Shown here: one piece after another, positions 8,348 to 17,543 of the stretch
Position numbering within the stretch: the first letter of the stretch is position 1
How the letters are laid out: the number at the start of each line of letters is the position of its first letter
Origin: Allosphingosinicella deserti
Lineage (GTDB): Bacteria; Pseudomonadota; Alphaproteobacteria; Sphingomonadales; Sphingomonadaceae
DNA length: 64,000 nt
NCBI RefSeq assembly: GCF_003012735.1
Contig: NZ_PXYI01000002.1
Coordinates: 310,001 to 374,000, forward strand
Reading direction: 5' to 3'
The notes under the pieces: model-generated
Database searches by the model: none
What the model was told of the DNA's origin: nothing
Seen by the model: only the letters and a program-made list of their open reading frames with translations
Program-made: the position numbers and the translations under genes

Positions 8348-9436
8348 GTGCAGGCGATCCTCTTCGCCGCCGCGCTGGCGTCCGCCGTCGCGGCGGCGCC
8401 ACCGTCGGCGATGAACGATGTCCAGGTCGTCGGCTCGCACAACAGCTTCAAGGCGCCCATCCCCGCCGCAGTGATGGCAAAGCTGCGCGCCGCCGATTCC
8501 AAGCTCGCCGACGGCCTCGATTATTATCACGTGTCGCTTGCCGCGCAGCTGGAAGCCGGCGTCCGCCAGCTCGAACTCGACATCTTCGCCGATCCGCAGG
8601 GCGGCCGGTATGCCGAGCCGAAGGGCGAGGCTCTGGCGCGCGCGGCCGGTGAGCGCACCGGCTTCGATCGAGAGGCGATGCGGAAGCCCGGCTTCAAGGT
8701 CTTCCATATCCCGGACGTCGATTATCTCAGCACGTGCGCGACCCTGGTCCGCTGCCTTGGCGAGGTTGATCGCTGGTCGCGGGCACATCCCGATCATCTG
8801 CCGATCATGATCACGATCAACGCTGCCGACACGCCTTCCAATCGTTCCGGCATCGCCAGTCCGCTGCCGCTCGACGACGCGGGTCTGCTCGATGCGCTCG
8901 ATGCGGAGATCCGTTCCGTGCTGCCAGGCAAGCGCCTGATCACGCCCGACGATGTCCGCGGCACCGCGGCCACCCTCAGGGACGCGGTCCGGACCCGTGG
9001 CTGGCCTGCGCTCTCGGCAGCGCGCGGCCGAATCTATATTCTGCTGGACGTCCGTCCCGCCGTCTCCGATGCGTATCGCGCCGGCCATCCCTCGCTCGCA
9101 GGACGCGCGATGTTCGGCTGGTATGCCGACGATCAGCCCGAATCGGCGGTCCAGATCGTCCAGGATCCCCTCGTCGACGGCGATCGCATCCGCGCCTGGG
9201 TCTCTGGCGGGATCATCGTGCGCACCCGCACCGACGCCAATACGCGCGAAGCCCGCGCCCGCGACTACAGCAAGGCCGAGGCCGCCCTCGCCAGCGGCGC
9301 CCAGGCGGTCAGCACGGATTATTATCCCGGCGCCCCCGATCCGCTCGGCACCGGCTTCGTCGTGACCTTGCCCGATGGAGCGATGGCGCGGTGCAGCCCG
9401 GTCCGGGTGAACCAAGGCTGCGCGCTTCGACCCTGA
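8348..9436 (+). CDS. Secreted calcium-dependent phosphoinositide-specific phospholipase C-like protein
   Basis: This 362-residue protein begins at a GTG 3 bases after the receptor stop. It has a short hydrophobic leader ending 'AVAAAP' (about residues 1-18), implying export. 'VVGSHNSFK' with a candidate catalytic His at residue 31 and 'LELDIFAD' near residue 77 are hallmarks of the PI-PLC TIM barrel, in the calcium-dependent phosphoinositide-PLC-like family. Substrates of the bacterial members are largely unproven. Tight linkage to a TonB receptor suggests phospholipid head-group or inositol-phosphate scavenging at the cell surface. The GTG start and tiny gap imply coupled, lower translation relative to the receptor. 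Confidence 0.82.
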   Translation: MQAILFAAALASAVAAAPPSAMNDVQVVGSHNSFKAPIPAAVMAKLRAADSKLADGLDYYHVSLAAQLEAGVRQLELDIFADPQGGRYAEPKGEALARAAGERTGFDREAMRKPGFKVFHIPDVDYLSTCATLVRCLGEVDRWSRAHPDHLPIMITINAADTPSNRSGIASPLPLDDAGLLDALDAEIRSVLPGKRLITPDDVRGTAATLRDAVRTRGWPALSAARGRIYILLDVRPAVSDAYRAGHPSLAGRAMFGWYADDQPESAVQIVQDPLVDGDRIRAWVSGGIIVRTRTDANTREARARDYSKAEAALASGAQAVSTDYYPGAPDPLGTGFVVTLPDGAMARCSPVRVNQGCALRP

Positions 9437-9458
9437 GCCACTTCGCACGAGAAGAAGA

Positions 9459-9560
9459 GCCACCCCCGCCCCCTCCATGAAGTCGCGGATGGGAGGCCAT
9501 CTGAGATCGACGAAAACTGAGGACCTCCCCCTTCAGCACTTGCTGGAGGGGGTGGGGGGC
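9459..9560. repeat. C/G-rich inverted-repeat element between convergent genes
   Basis: The outer arms GCCACCCCCGCCCCCTCC (9459-9476) and GGAGGGGGTGGGGGGC (9545-9560) are nearly complementary. Inside lies the hairpin CCCCCTTCAGC (9527-9537), ACTT, GCTGGAGGGGG (9542-9552). The element fills most of the gap between convergent genes and resembles other GGGGAGG-type hairpins in this window. It may serve as a bidirectional terminator or be a dispersed intergenic repeat. Confidence 0.6.
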
Positions 9561-9614
9561 CTTCTCCGTTCCTGAAGCGCTAGGCATTCACCGGGTCTTG
9601 AGACCCTTCGGATC

Positions 9615-10784
9615 CTATTTCGCCAGCGCTTCCAGCCGCGCCAGATCGACGCTTTCCACCATCGCCTTCAGCGTCGCGGGATCCGGAGCGTTGCCGTTGG
9701 CCTCTACCGTGAAGCGGCCTCCGACGATCACGCTGTAGCGGCCGTTCTTGCCTTCATTGTCCCAGCTTTCTGTGATCATCCGCCCATCGACGGTGTTCAC
9801 CCGCTCGTAGCCGGTCTCGGTCGTCTCCTCGCGCTGGACGTTCATCGCCGCAGCCATGGAGGTGAGACCGCTCATCGCCGCCATGTCGACGACCGACAGC
9901 GTGACCGTGTCGGTGCCCGACGTGAATCGCGCCTCCGCCTGCGATCCGCCGATGCCGCCCGCGGCCGCGCTGCTGCTCTCTGTGCCGCTGCGCGTCCATC
10001 CCGCGACCGAGGCGGGCAGCAGGGCGGCGAGCTTGTCCGCCGCGATCGCCGGCGGTGGACCCTGCTCGGCTTTCTTGGCTGCCTCCTCGAGCTTGCCGAG
10101 ATCGACCGACCCAAGCCCCGGAACGGTGGCAGTGCCGCTGACGCTGCCGCGGTCTGCAAGGGCCGCCGGACCGGCGCCGACCAAACCTCCGACGCTGAGT
10201 GCGATCATGCCGCCGACCAGTGAGAGCACGAGCGTACAGACGATGGTGACGATCGTATATCCTGCCGCCTTCTCCTGCGGGGCGCCCATCAGGCGCGGCA
10301 GGCCGAGATAGAGCAGATAGAAACTGTACAGGCTCAGCAGCAGGCCGATCATCGCCAGCATCGGCACAATCTGGAAGATCCCGCCGACGTAGCTCGCCGT
10401 CATTGCAAAGGCCGCGACCTTCAGCGCCTGAATCTTGTTCTTCGTGCCGCCGAAACTCGGCGCCAGCGCGTTGATGATCAGGCTGATCAGGAACAGGCTG
10501 ACGATCGACAGGACATAGCCGATGACCGCCGTGGACACCGCTGAGACGATGCCGGGACGGATCGTCCCGACCAGCGGAATGGTGATACCGAAGACGAGCT
10601 GGCCGATGGCGCCCGCAACGGGTCCGATCGCCGCCAGCGGCAGCACCCATCCGGTCAGGATTCCGCCCGTCGACATCGGCTCGGCATCGATCCGTGGCCA
10701 TTCTTCCTTGGGCGTCGTGATGATGCGCTTGATCCGGGCGATCATGCCCGGCTGAAGCGGCTTGTCGTCGAACTCCGTAGCCAT
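9615..10784 (-). CDS. Yip1-family integral membrane protein
   Basis: This 389-residue protein begins with a cytoplasmic stretch containing 'IITTPKEEWPRI', a hallmark of bacterial Yip1-domain proteins. About five transmembrane segments follow between residues 45 and 210. The C-terminal half (about 215-389) is soluble, rich in Gly/Ala/Ser at first, and contains a repeated beta-type pattern of unknown fold. ATG 10784 is preceded by a strong GGGGGA ribosome binding site. Bacterial Yip1 proteins have no settled function. The gene stands alone between a convergent phospholipase gene and a divergent antiporter. Confidence 0.82.
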   Translation of the reverse strand: MATEFDDKPLQPGMIARIKRIITTPKEEWPRIDAEPMSTGGILTGWVLPLAAIGPVAGAIGQLVFGITIPLVGTIRPGIVSAVSTAVIGYVLSIVSLFLISLIINALAPSFGGTKNKIQALKVAAFAMTASYVGGIFQIVPMLAMIGLLLSLYSFYLLYLGLPRLMGAPQEKAAGYTIVTIVCTLVLSLVGGMIALSVGGLVGAGPAALADRGSVSGTATVPGLGSVDLGKLEEAAKKAEQGPPPAIAADKLAALLPASVAGWTRSGTESSSAAAGGIGGSQAEARFTSGTDTVTLSVVDMAAMSGLTSMAAAMNVQREETTETGYERVNTVDGRMITESWDNEGKNGRYSVIVGGRFTVEANGNAPDPATLKAMVESVDLARLEALAK

Positions 10785-11015
10785 CTTGTCCCCCTGTCGT
10801 GATACGATGTGAAACCCGTTCCGCTCTTAGCCAAGCTTATCACGCAGCGTCGATCCCAGTCGTTCTTTTCGTCCATTTGCATCCGGGGATCGTCCAGGTC
10901 GGTGACCGGGCCGCCGGAAGCACCGGCACGCGATGATGAAAAATCGTAGGCCGCCGCCGCGCGCCGCGATAACGAAGACTGGGCCGCCGTCCTGCGGCCA
11001 GGGGAAGGGGGACGC

Positions 11016-12602
11016 ATGCATCCTGTCGAGACGTTCGAACTGGTCCTCGTCCTGCTCGCCGCCGTGGTCGCGCTGCACTGGGCGGCGGTGCGGCTGTGTC
11101 TGCCACCATCGGCCGCCTTGCTGGTCGGCGGCGGTGCGCTCGCCTTCCTGCCGGGCCTGCCGCAGATCGCGCTCGATCCGGAACTGGCGCTCGTCTTGTT
11201 CCTGCCGCCGCTGCTGTGGGACGGCGCCTATTTCACCGCCTTCGGCCGTTTCCGTCGGCACCTGCCCGGAATCCTCTCGCTGGCCGTCGGGGCGGTTTTG
11301 TTCACCACCCTCGTCGTCGGTGTCGTCGTTCACTGGCTGCTCCCGCAGCTTCCATGGGCAGCCTGTTTCGCACTCGGCGCGATCGTGTCGCCGCCGGATG
11401 CGGTGTCGGCCCGCGCGGTGCTTCAGCGCGTAACGTTGCCGCGGCGACTGCAGGCGCTGCTCGAGGGCGAGAGCCTGCTCAACGACGCCACCGGCCTGGT
11501 GCTCTTCCGTTTCGCGGTCGCGGCGACCCTCAGCGGGATGTTCGACGCCGGCGCCGCGGCGGGCAGCTTCGTTCTGCTCGCGATCGGCGGCGCGGCGATC
11601 GGGATCGGCGTCGGTTTCGCGGGAATCTTCGTCGTCCGCCGTATGCGCGACCAGACACTGGTCGTCGCCACTTCCACCATGCTCTGCTGGGCCGCTTATC
11701 TCGCGGGGGAGGCGCTCCACGTCTCCGGCGTGATTGCCACCGTTGCCGCCGGCCTGTTGTTCGGCTGGTGGCAGCACGTCATCCTGCCGGCGCGGGTGCG
11801 ACTGCAGGGCAGCGCCTTCTGGCGCATCCTGGTATTCTCGCTGGAAGCGCTCGTGTTCATCCTGATCGGCTTTTCGCTCCGCGGCGTGCTCGATCGGATC
11901 GGTGGAGTCGAGGCGGTGCTCACCACCTTCGCGCTTCCCATTCTAGGCGTCGTCCTGGCGGTGATATTCGCGCGCTTCGTCTGGGTGTTCGGCAGCGATC
12001 TGTTGCTGTCGGCGCTGCACCGGCTCGGGCTCGACCGCGCGCGGCCGCTCGGCTGGCGCCAGGCGAGCGTGCTCGGCTGGACCGGGATGCGCGGCGTCGT
12101 CACCCTGGCGGTGGCGCTGACCTTGCCGGCGGCGATGCCCGGGCGCGACCTGATGCTGGTCGCCGCCTTCGCGGTGATCCTGGTGACGGTCATCGTCCAG
12201 GGTGGAAGCCTCGGCGCCCTGATCCGACTCGTCCGGCCGGTCGACAGCGATCCGCCGCCGCCGATGGGCCTCGCTTCTTCCGAAGCCCGCGTCGCCAATG
12301 CCAAGCGCGAGGCGGTCGAGGCGCTTGCTTATGATGGCGACGGCACCCTCATCCACCCGCAATTGCTCGATTCCTACCGCAAGCGCGCGGCCGCAACCGA
12401 GCGATACGCCGACGATGCCGACGCGTTCATGGAAGGGATCCAGTCCCATTTCGAGGTCATGCTCGCCGCCGTCGCCGCCGGCCGAGCCGAGCTCATCCGC
12501 CTCCACCGCCGAGGCGAGATCGAGGATGACGTGCTCCACAATCTCGAACGCGATCTAGATCTCGAGGAGATGGGCATCATCTTCCAGCGCGGCGATGATT
12601 GA
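11016..12602 (+). CDS. Na+/H+ antiporter, CPA1 (NhaP-like) family
   Basis: This 528-residue protein has a membrane domain of about 12 helices (residues 5-410) and a cytoplasmic C-terminal tail of about 110 residues. 'GAIVSPPDAVSA' near residue 127 and 'EGESLLNDATGLVLF' near residue 150 carry the conserved acidic residues of the CPA1 ion-binding site. 'GMRGVVTLAVAL' near residue 360 is another family signature. Such carriers exchange cytoplasmic Na+ or K+ for protons and help pH and salt tolerance. The tail resembles those of bacterial NhaP/YjcE-type antiporters. ATG 11016 has an upstream AGGGGAAGGGGG ribosome binding site. Confidence 0.92.
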   Translation: MHPVETFELVLVLLAAVVALHWAAVRLCLPPSAALLVGGGALAFLPGLPQIALDPELALVLFLPPLLWDGAYFTAFGRFRRHLPGILSLAVGAVLFTTLVVGVVVHWLLPQLPWAACFALGAIVSPPDAVSARAVLQRVTLPRRLQALLEGESLLNDATGLVLFRFAVAATLSGMFDAGAAAGSFVLLAIGGAAIGIGVGFAGIFVVRRMRDQTLVVATSTMLCWAAYLAGEALHVSGVIATVAAGLLFGWWQHVILPARVRLQGSAFWRILVFSLEALVFILIGFSLRGVLDRIGGVEAVLTTFALPILGVVLAVIFARFVWVFGSDLLLSALHRLGLDRARPLGWRQASVLGWTGMRGVVTLAVALTLPAAMPGRDLMLVAAFAVILVTVIVQGGSLGALIRLVRPVDSDPPPPMGLASSEARVANAKREAVEALAYDGDGTLIHPQLLDSYRKRAAATERYADDADAFMEGIQSHFEVMLAAVAAGRAELIRLHRRGEIEDDVLHNLERDLDLEEMGIIFQRGDD

Positions 12603-12620
12603 GAGGATCGCGCGATTGGC

Positions 12621-12971
12621 TCAGGCCTCCGGCCGGGTCCACACCCAGCTGCCGCCGATCAGCGCCGCCGCGACCGGGGCAAGCATCCATGGCCAGGGCG
12701 CAAAAGCGAGGCCAAGCGCCGCGCTGACGGCGAATGCGGCGATCGCCGCCTGCTTGCCGCGGCGGCTGATGGCGCCGCGCTCGCGCCAGGCCCGGATGTG
12801 CGGGCCGAAGCGCGGATGCCGGAGCAATCGTGCTTCGAACGGCGGGTGGCCCCTGCCGAAGCAATAAGCGGCGAGAAGGACGAACGGCACCGTCGGGAGC
12901 AGCGGCAGCACCGCACCGGCGATGGCGAGGCCGAGTGAGATGAAGCCGAGGAGGAGCCAGAACAGACGCAC
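12621..12971 (-). CDS. YbaN-like (DUF454) small membrane protein
   Basis: This 116-residue protein has two hydrophobic stretches near residues 3-40 and one near 75-105. The sequence 'LPLLPTVPFVLLAAYCFGRG' near residue 24 and 'HPRFGPHIRAWRERGAI' near 52 are typical of the YbaN/DUF454 inner-membrane family, whose function is unknown. The start is a GTG at 12971. It converges on the antiporter gene with an 18-base gap and no terminator-like structure. Confidence 0.85.
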   Translation of the reverse strand: MRLFWLLLGFISLGLAIAGAVLPLLPTVPFVLLAAYCFGRGHPPFEARLLRHPRFGPHIRAWRERGAISRRGKQAAIAAFAVSAALGLAFAPWPWMLAPVAAALIGGSWVWTRPEA

Positions 12972-13016
12972 TCCGCCTCGCTCCTCAGGTTCAGGCGTCG
13001 ACCAGCGGGCAGCCGC

Positions 13017-13703
13017 TCAGCGTTCGCGCAGATAGTAGCGGTCGGTGGCGGCGAGACTGTCGTCGAGCTCGTAGACGATCGGTTGCCCGGTCGGGATCTC
13101 GAGGGAGGCGATCTCCTCGTCCGAAATCCCCGAAAGATGTTTGACCAGGGCGCGCAGCGAATTGCCGTGGGCGGAGATCAGCACCCGCTGGCCGCCTTGC
13201 AGCGCCGGTCCGATCCGCGCCCGCCAATAAGGCAGCACCCGCGCGATCGTGTCCTTGAGGCTCTCGGTCGCCGGAACGTCGATGCCGGCATAGCGGCGAT
13301 CGTTCGACAGATCATATTCACTGCCCGGCTCGATCGGAGGCGGCGGGATGTCGAACGAACGGCGCCAGATATGGACCTGCTCGTCGCCATGTCTGGCCGC
13401 CGTCTCGGCCTTGTCGAGGCCGGTGAGGCCGCCATAATGGCGCTCGTTCAGACGCCAGTCCTTCTCGACCGGCAACCACAGACGGCCCATTTCCTCAAGC
13501 GCGAGGTTCAGCGTCTTGATTGCCCGGGTCTGCAGGCTGGTGAAGCAGAGGTCGAAATCCAGCCCCCTGTCCTTCATCAGCCGGCCGGCGTCGCGCGCCT
13601 CTTCGACACCCTTTTCGGTGACGTCGACGTCCCACCAGCCGGTGAAACGATTTTCCAGATTCCAGGCCGATTGGCCGTGGCGAATGAGTACGAGTGTTGG
13701 CAT
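13017..13703 (-). CDS. gpmA: 2,3-bisphosphoglycerate-dependent phosphoglycerate mutase
   Basis: This 228-residue cytoplasmic enzyme of glycolysis interconverts 3- and 2-phosphoglycerate. It starts '[15 protein letters not shown]', where His of RHG is the phosphorylated residue. '[13 protein letters not shown]' and the second catalytic His in '[13 protein letters not shown]' near residue 178 are present, and the length matches the family. The ATG overlaps the stop of the upstream carboxypeptidase by one base (TGATG), so it is the third gene of a coupled lipoprotein-carboxypeptidase-gpmA unit, an unexpected context for a glycolytic enzyme. Confidence 0.95.
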   Translation of the reverse strand: MPTLVLIRHGQSAWNLENRFTGWWDVDVTEKGVEEARDAGRLMKDRGLDFDLCFTSLQTRAIKTLNLALEEMGRLWLPVEKDWRLNERHYGGLTGLDKAETAARHGDEQVHIWRRSFDIPPPPIEPGSEYDLSNDRRYAGIDVPATESLKDTIARVLPYWRARIGPALQGGQRVLISAHGNSLRALVKHLSGISDEEIASLEIPTGQPIVYELDDSLAATDRYYLRER

Positions 13704-14836
13704 CAGCGCTTCCGGTAAGGGAGTTCGTCGAGGATTGCGTAGAGCCCGTCGATGCACGCGCGGGCGAGCAGGCGACAACGGTCGGGCGACCAGCCGTAGA
13801 CCGGATCGGGCAGATCCGCATTGTCCTTGAACGGCATTTCGAGGGTCATCGAAACCGCCCCGAACCGTTCCGCCAGCTGGGCCGTCGACATCGACATGTT
13901 GGCCTGGCCCGGCTTGGTGATCTCATAGCCCTGCTTGGTCTGGAAATCCGGGGTGATCTGGACCAGCTCTTCGCTGAACCGGTCGAACAGCCCCTGCTGG
14001 CGCTCGTTCCAGCTTGGAATGCCCTCGAAGCCGGCGAGGAAATTGTTCGGGATCGCCTCGTCGCCATGCACGTCCATGGCGAAATCGACTCCGGTTCGGT
14101 CCATCTCGCCGAGCACGTAGAGCACTTCGGGGCTGCGCTCGGCTGACGGCGCGTGCCATTCGCGATTGAGATTGGTGCCGGCAGCGTTGGTCCTGAGATG
14201 GCCGCGGCGGGTCCCGTCCGGGTTCATGTTGGGGATGATGTGGAAGGTCGCACGCTCGCGCAGACGACGCGAGACCGGATCCGAATCATCGAGCAGGCGC
14301 TCGATCGCCCCCTCCATCCACCATTCGGCCATCGATTCGCCGGGGTGCTGACGGGCATAATACCAGATTTGCAGCGGCCCCTCGCCGATCGACAGATAGT
14401 CGATCTCCTGTCCGTCCAGGCTCTGGCCAAGCGAGCGGTAGCGCACCGCCGGGTGGGCCATGGCGGTGGCGACGAGATCGTGGTGCATCTCCATCGTGAA
14501 CGGCGCGAAATAGGCGAACCAGACGCTGTTCGCCTCCGCAGTCACCCGGATCGTCAGGATGCCGTCGGCGTAATCGGTGTCGACGCGCTGCCAGTCCTCG
14601 CGATCATAGGACATGCAGGCGCGGTAATTCTCCCAGCCGAGCGGATAGGCGGCGTCGGCGCAGTTGAGGATACGAAGCTCCACCGCCTCGCCGGCGGCGC
14701 CAGTCAGCCGGAAATAGAACCATTGATAGAAATCGGATTGGTGGTCCTTGGCGATCTCAAGGTCCACGCGGTTGCCGTCGATGGCGACCAGGCGAATGTT
14801 GCCGCCGTCGAAGGCGCTCGAAATGGAGAAGGTCAT
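13703..14836 (-). CDS. M14 zinc carboxypeptidase, cytosolic carboxypeptidase (CCP/Nna1)-like
   Basis: This 377-residue protein has an N-terminal beta domain (about 1-120) like the one that precedes the catalytic domain in the CCP branch of M14 peptidases. The zinc ligands His164 and Glu167 lie in 'RQHPGES', the third ligand His257 in 'DVHGDE', and the catalytic Glu333 in 'TLEMPFK'. '[11 protein letters not shown]' is also characteristic. There is no signal peptide, so it should act in the cytoplasm. The eukaryotic relatives trim C-terminal residues from tubulin; bacterial substrates are unknown. The start overlaps the lipoprotein gene by ATGA and the stop overlaps gpmA by one base. Confidence 0.88.
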   Translation of the reverse strand: MTFSISSAFDGGNIRLVAIDGNRVDLEIAKDHQSDFYQWFYFRLTGAAGEAVELRILNCADAAYPLGWENYRACMSYDREDWQRVDTDYADGILTIRVTAEANSVWFAYFAPFTMEMHHDLVATAMAHPAVRYRSLGQSLDGQEIDYLSIGEGPLQIWYYARQHPGESMAEWWMEGAIERLLDDSDPVSRRLRERATFHIIPNMNPDGTRRGHLRTNAAGTNLNREWHAPSAERSPEVLYVLGEMDRTGVDFAMDVHGDEAIPNNFLAGFEGIPSWNERQQGLFDRFSEELVQITPDFQTKQGYEITKPGQANMSMSTAQLAERFGAVSMTLEMPFKDNADLPDPVYGWSPDRCRLLARACIDGLYAILDELPYRKR

Positions 14837-15414
14837 CGAATCCTGATAGTGCGGCCGGACTCGCCGGGGAAGTCCTGAAACAATGCCGGGGCGAGGCGGC
14901 CGACGGCGGCGACAGGGGCGGCTTCGGCCGATCCGGCTTGTGCTTCGGCTACGGCCCGGCCTTCCCAGAAGACGGTTGCGTCGGAGCGCCGGCGCAGCCC
15001 AACTTCGAGCAGGGTCGCGGTCATCCCCGCCGAACTTCCCGATGCCGCCGGCGGCGCGATGCCGCGGCCGATCCGCGCGGCCGTCAACGCTGCGATCGAT
15101 TCGCGGCTGCCCTGCTCTACGTCGATCAGCGCAATCTGCTCGGACGTGCCGCCTGCCGGCGCCACCGTCCAGCCGAGGCGGGTCAGCTCCCGCGCCACCG
15201 CCGCCGCAACGGCCGGATATTCGGGGCGGCTCGCATCGGCGCGGTCGAACGGCTCGATCGCGATCTGCGCCTTGGCGATCGTCGCCTGGCCGAGGTGGAA
15301 GCGGGCAACGTCGACACCGTCGGGAACGGGGCGGTCGCTGCCGCGGGAGGCGCAAGCCGATACGGCGAGGGCGAGCAAGATCGCACCCCCGCGCAGAAAA
15401 GCTGTTTTCATCAA
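14833..15414 (-). CDS. Predicted lipoprotein, DUF4136-like
   Basis: This 193-residue protein starts with a basic-hydrophobic leader and a lipobox 'LAVSAC' (lipidated Cys about residue 21), so the mature protein is membrane anchored. The body contains 'VAAAVARELTRLGW' near residue 80, a pattern seen in DUF4136-type lipoproteins, where a periplasmic domain of unknown role follows the anchor. It is the first gene of a coupled unit whose next members are a cytosolic-type carboxypeptidase and gpmA. The family assignment is tentative, but lipoprotein status is clear. Confidence 0.75.
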   Translation of the reverse strand: MMKTAFLRGGAILLALAVSACASRGSDRPVPDGVDVARFHLGQATIAKAQIAIEPFDRADASRPEYPAVAAAVARELTRLGWTVAPAGGTSEQIALIDVEQGSRESIAALTAARIGRGIAPPAASGSSAGMTATLLEVGLRRRSDATVFWEGRAVAEAQAGSAEAAPVAAVGRLAPALFQDFPGESGRTIRIR

Positions 15415-15502
15415 TGCACCTCCTGGGTTAGCGGCGCGTTTCGTACAGACCTGTAACGATCGCTCAGCGCTTTCCTAGCTGAACTGTTCCCCGGGGGAAA
15501 AG

Positions 15503-16513
15503 ATGGACATGAACGGATCGAAACCGACGGTGCTCGTGACGGGCGGCGCCGGCTATATCGGAAGCCACGCAGTGCTTGCCCTTCTCGACGCCGGCTGGCC
15601 GGTGGTCGTCATCGACAATCTCACCACCGGCTTCGAATGGGCGGTGCCGAAAGGCGTCGTGTTCGCGCGCGGCGACATTGCCGATCAGGATCTGGTCGCG
15701 CGGCTCATCGCCGAGCACGGCATCCGGGCGATCATCCATTTCGCCGGATCGATCATCGTCCCCGAATCGGTCGAGAACCCACTCAAATATTATGAGAACA
15801 ATACGGTGAAGAGCCGCGCCCTGATCGAGAGCGCGGTGAAGGGCGGAGTGAAGCACTTCATCTTCTCGTCCACCGCGGCGACCTACGGCATCCCCGAATC
15901 GGTGCCGATCCGCGAATCGGCCCGTACCCAGCCGATCAATCCCTATGGCTGGTCGAAGCTGATGACCGAACGCATGCTCGCCGATGTCGCCTTTGCCCAC
16001 CCGATCAACTTCTGCGCATTGCGCTATTTCAACGTTGCCGGCGCCGATCCCAAGGGGCGCTCGGGCCAGTCGACCGCAGGCGCCACCCATCTGATCAAGG
16101 TCGCGGTCGAGGCGGCGATCGGCAAGCGCAGCCACGTCGCCGTGTACGGCACCGACTACGACACGCCCGACGGCACCGGCGTGCGCGATTACATCCACGT
16201 CAGCGATCTTGCTGCCGCCCATGTGGATGCGCTCGAGAAGCTGATCGAGGATCCGGAATCCAGCCACATCATGAATTGCGGCTACGGCCGCGGCTTCTCG
16301 GTGCTCGAAGTGCTCGATGCCGTCGACAGGGTGACCAATCTCACCATCGAGCGCAAGCTCGAGCCGCGCCGTGCCGGCGATCCCGGCAGCCTCGTCGCCG
16401 ACAACGGCAAGATCGTCGAGACCCTGCCATGGCGGCCGAGGCTCGACGATCTCGAGACGATTGTTCGGGACGCACTCGCCTGGGAGCGCAAGCTCGCGGA
16501 GCGCCGCGGCTGA
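15503..16513 (+). CDS. galE: UDP-glucose 4-epimerase
   Basis: This 336-residue short-chain dehydrogenase-like enzyme interconverts UDP-glucose and UDP-galactose for envelope polysaccharide or galactose use. It has the NAD-binding 'TGGAGYIGSH' at residues 12-21, 'HFAGSIIVPES' near 80, the catalytic Ser/Thr in 'FSSTAATYG' near 123 and the Tyr-x-x-x-Lys in 'NPYGWSKLM' near 148. 'ALRYFNVAGADP' is another strong family marker. A GGGGGAAAAG ribosome binding site precedes ATG 15503. It is followed by a 12-bp perfect hairpin. Confidence 0.93.
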   Translation: MDMNGSKPTVLVTGGAGYIGSHAVLALLDAGWPVVVIDNLTTGFEWAVPKGVVFARGDIADQDLVARLIAEHGIRAIIHFAGSIIVPESVENPLKYYENNTVKSRALIESAVKGGVKHFIFSSTAATYGIPESVPIRESARTQPINPYGWSKLMTERMLADVAFAHPINFCALRYFNVAGADPKGRSGQSTAGATHLIKVAVEAAIGKRSHVAVYGTDYDTPDGTGVRDYIHVSDLAAAHVDALEKLIEDPESSHIMNCGYGRGFSVLEVLDAVDRVTNLTIERKLEPRRAGDPGSLVADNGKIVETLPWRPRLDDLETIVRDALAWERKLAERRG

Positions 16514-16517
16514 AGCG

Positions 16518-16564
16518 GGGAGAGGCTCCGCGCTTCTCCGCGAAAGCCGTTTGGAGCCTCTCCC
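16518..16564 (+). terminator. Hairpin downstream of galE
   Basis: GGGAGAGGCTCC (16518-16529) is perfectly complementary to GGAGCCTCTCCC (16553-16564), with a 23-base loop, starting 5 bases after the galE stop. No T tract follows, so it may act as a terminator only with help or as an mRNA 3' end. It separates galE from rpmJ. Confidence 0.55.
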
Positions 16565-16652
16565 GGCTTGACTTATCCGGCGGCCGCCCATAGGGGAGCG
16601 CCTCGATTTTCCACCATTTTTGAACTCGAAAGAATAGGCAGGTCGTTCGGCC

Positions 16653-16778
16653 ATGAAGATCCGCAACTCGCTGAAGTCCCTCAAGTCGCGTCACCGCGAC
16701 TGCCGCGTGATCCGTCGCCGGGGCCGCACCTACGTCATCAACAAGACGAACCGCCGCTTCAAGGCGCGCCAGGGCTAA
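16653..16778 (+). CDS. rpmJ: 50S ribosomal protein L36
   Basis: A 41-residue basic protein starts '[16 protein letters not shown]' and ends '[10 protein letters not shown]'. It is the zinc-free form of L36, lacking the four metal-binding Cys; the single Cys near residue 18 is isolated. This is the usual form in many alphaproteobacteria. It stands alone, as in related genomes, rather than in the spc operon. Confidence 0.95.
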   Translation: MKIRNSLKSLKSRHRDCRVIRRRGRTYVINKTNRRFKARQG

Positions 16779-16877
16779 GCCTCTCGCGCTCCGCGCGGTG
16801 ACGCCCGCCCGTGTGACGCGGCGGGCGTTGTCATGTGCGGGGCACAAGGCTTGGTCCTGCAGGTTCGCTTCGGCTCG

Positions 16878-17510
16878 ATGACGCGCGACTCCGCACCCGC
16901 AAATCGCCCGACCGCCGTCGTCTTCGACGTCGGCAACGTCCTCTACGGCTGGGATCCGGAAAGCTTCCTCGCGCGGCAATTGCCCGAGGATGAGGCGCGC
17001 CTGCGCTTCATCGAGGATGTCGGCCTTTGGGAATGGCATGACAGCTTGGACGGCGGCCGCGACTTCCAGGAAGCGGCGGCCGAGCTCAGCGGCAAGTTCC
17101 CCGAATATGCGCATCTGATCTCCGCCTGGGGCGAACGCTTCGGCGAAACGATCAGCGACCCGGTCGAGGGCGTGCACGAGATCGTCGGGGAACTCGACGA
17201 GCGCGGTATACCGCTGTTCGCGATCACCAATTTTTCGGCCGATTTCTGGGCTCCGTTCCACGCCAAGGAACAAGCCTTCTTCCGCCGCTTCCGCGACATC
17301 GTCGTGTCGGGCGCCGAGAAGGTGATGAAGCCGGATCCGGCAATTTACTTCCTCGCGCTCGATCGGTTCGGGCTGCGTCCTGACCAGGCCCTCTTCGTCG
17401 ACGACCGTCTGATCAACGTCGACGGCGCGATCGCCGTTGGCATGCACGCCCACCTCTTCACCAGCGCCGAGGATCTCCGCCGCCGGCTGGAGCACGAAGG
17501 CCTGATCTGA
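16878..17510 (+). CDS. HAD-superfamily phosphatase, YihX-like
   Basis: With the ATG at 16878 the product has 210 residues; an ATG at 16833 would add 15 residues without family resemblance. 'VVFDVGNVLYGWD' near residue 14 holds the nucleophilic Asp in the FDxGNV form typical of the YihX branch (E. coli YihX dephosphorylates alpha-glucose-1-phosphate). 'AITNFS' near 106, the Lys in 'EKVMKPDP' near 140 and 'LFVDDRLINVDGA' near 163 complete the HAD motifs. It probably hydrolyses a small phosphorylated metabolite in the cytoplasm. A histidine phosphatase gene follows 33 bases later. Confidence 0.85.
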   Translation: MTRDSAPANRPTAVVFDVGNVLYGWDPESFLARQLPEDEARLRFIEDVGLWEWHDSLDGGRDFQEAAAELSGKFPEYAHLISAWGERFGETISDPVEGVHEIVGELDERGIPLFAITNFSADFWAPFHAKEQAFFRRFRDIVVSGAEKVMKPDPAIYFLALDRFGLRPDQALFVDDRLINVDGAIAVGMHAHLFTSAEDLRRRLEHEGLI

Positions 17511-17543
17511 ACCTTTCGGCCGGTTCGGGCTTTTGATGTCCCG

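Noticed and set aside
6743-9478. A 911-residue open frame antisense to the TonB receptor and PLC genes
   Set aside because: It is a shadow of high-GC coding on the opposite strand: Arg/Gly/Asp/Val-rich composition, no domain, and two well-supported genes occupy the plus strand.
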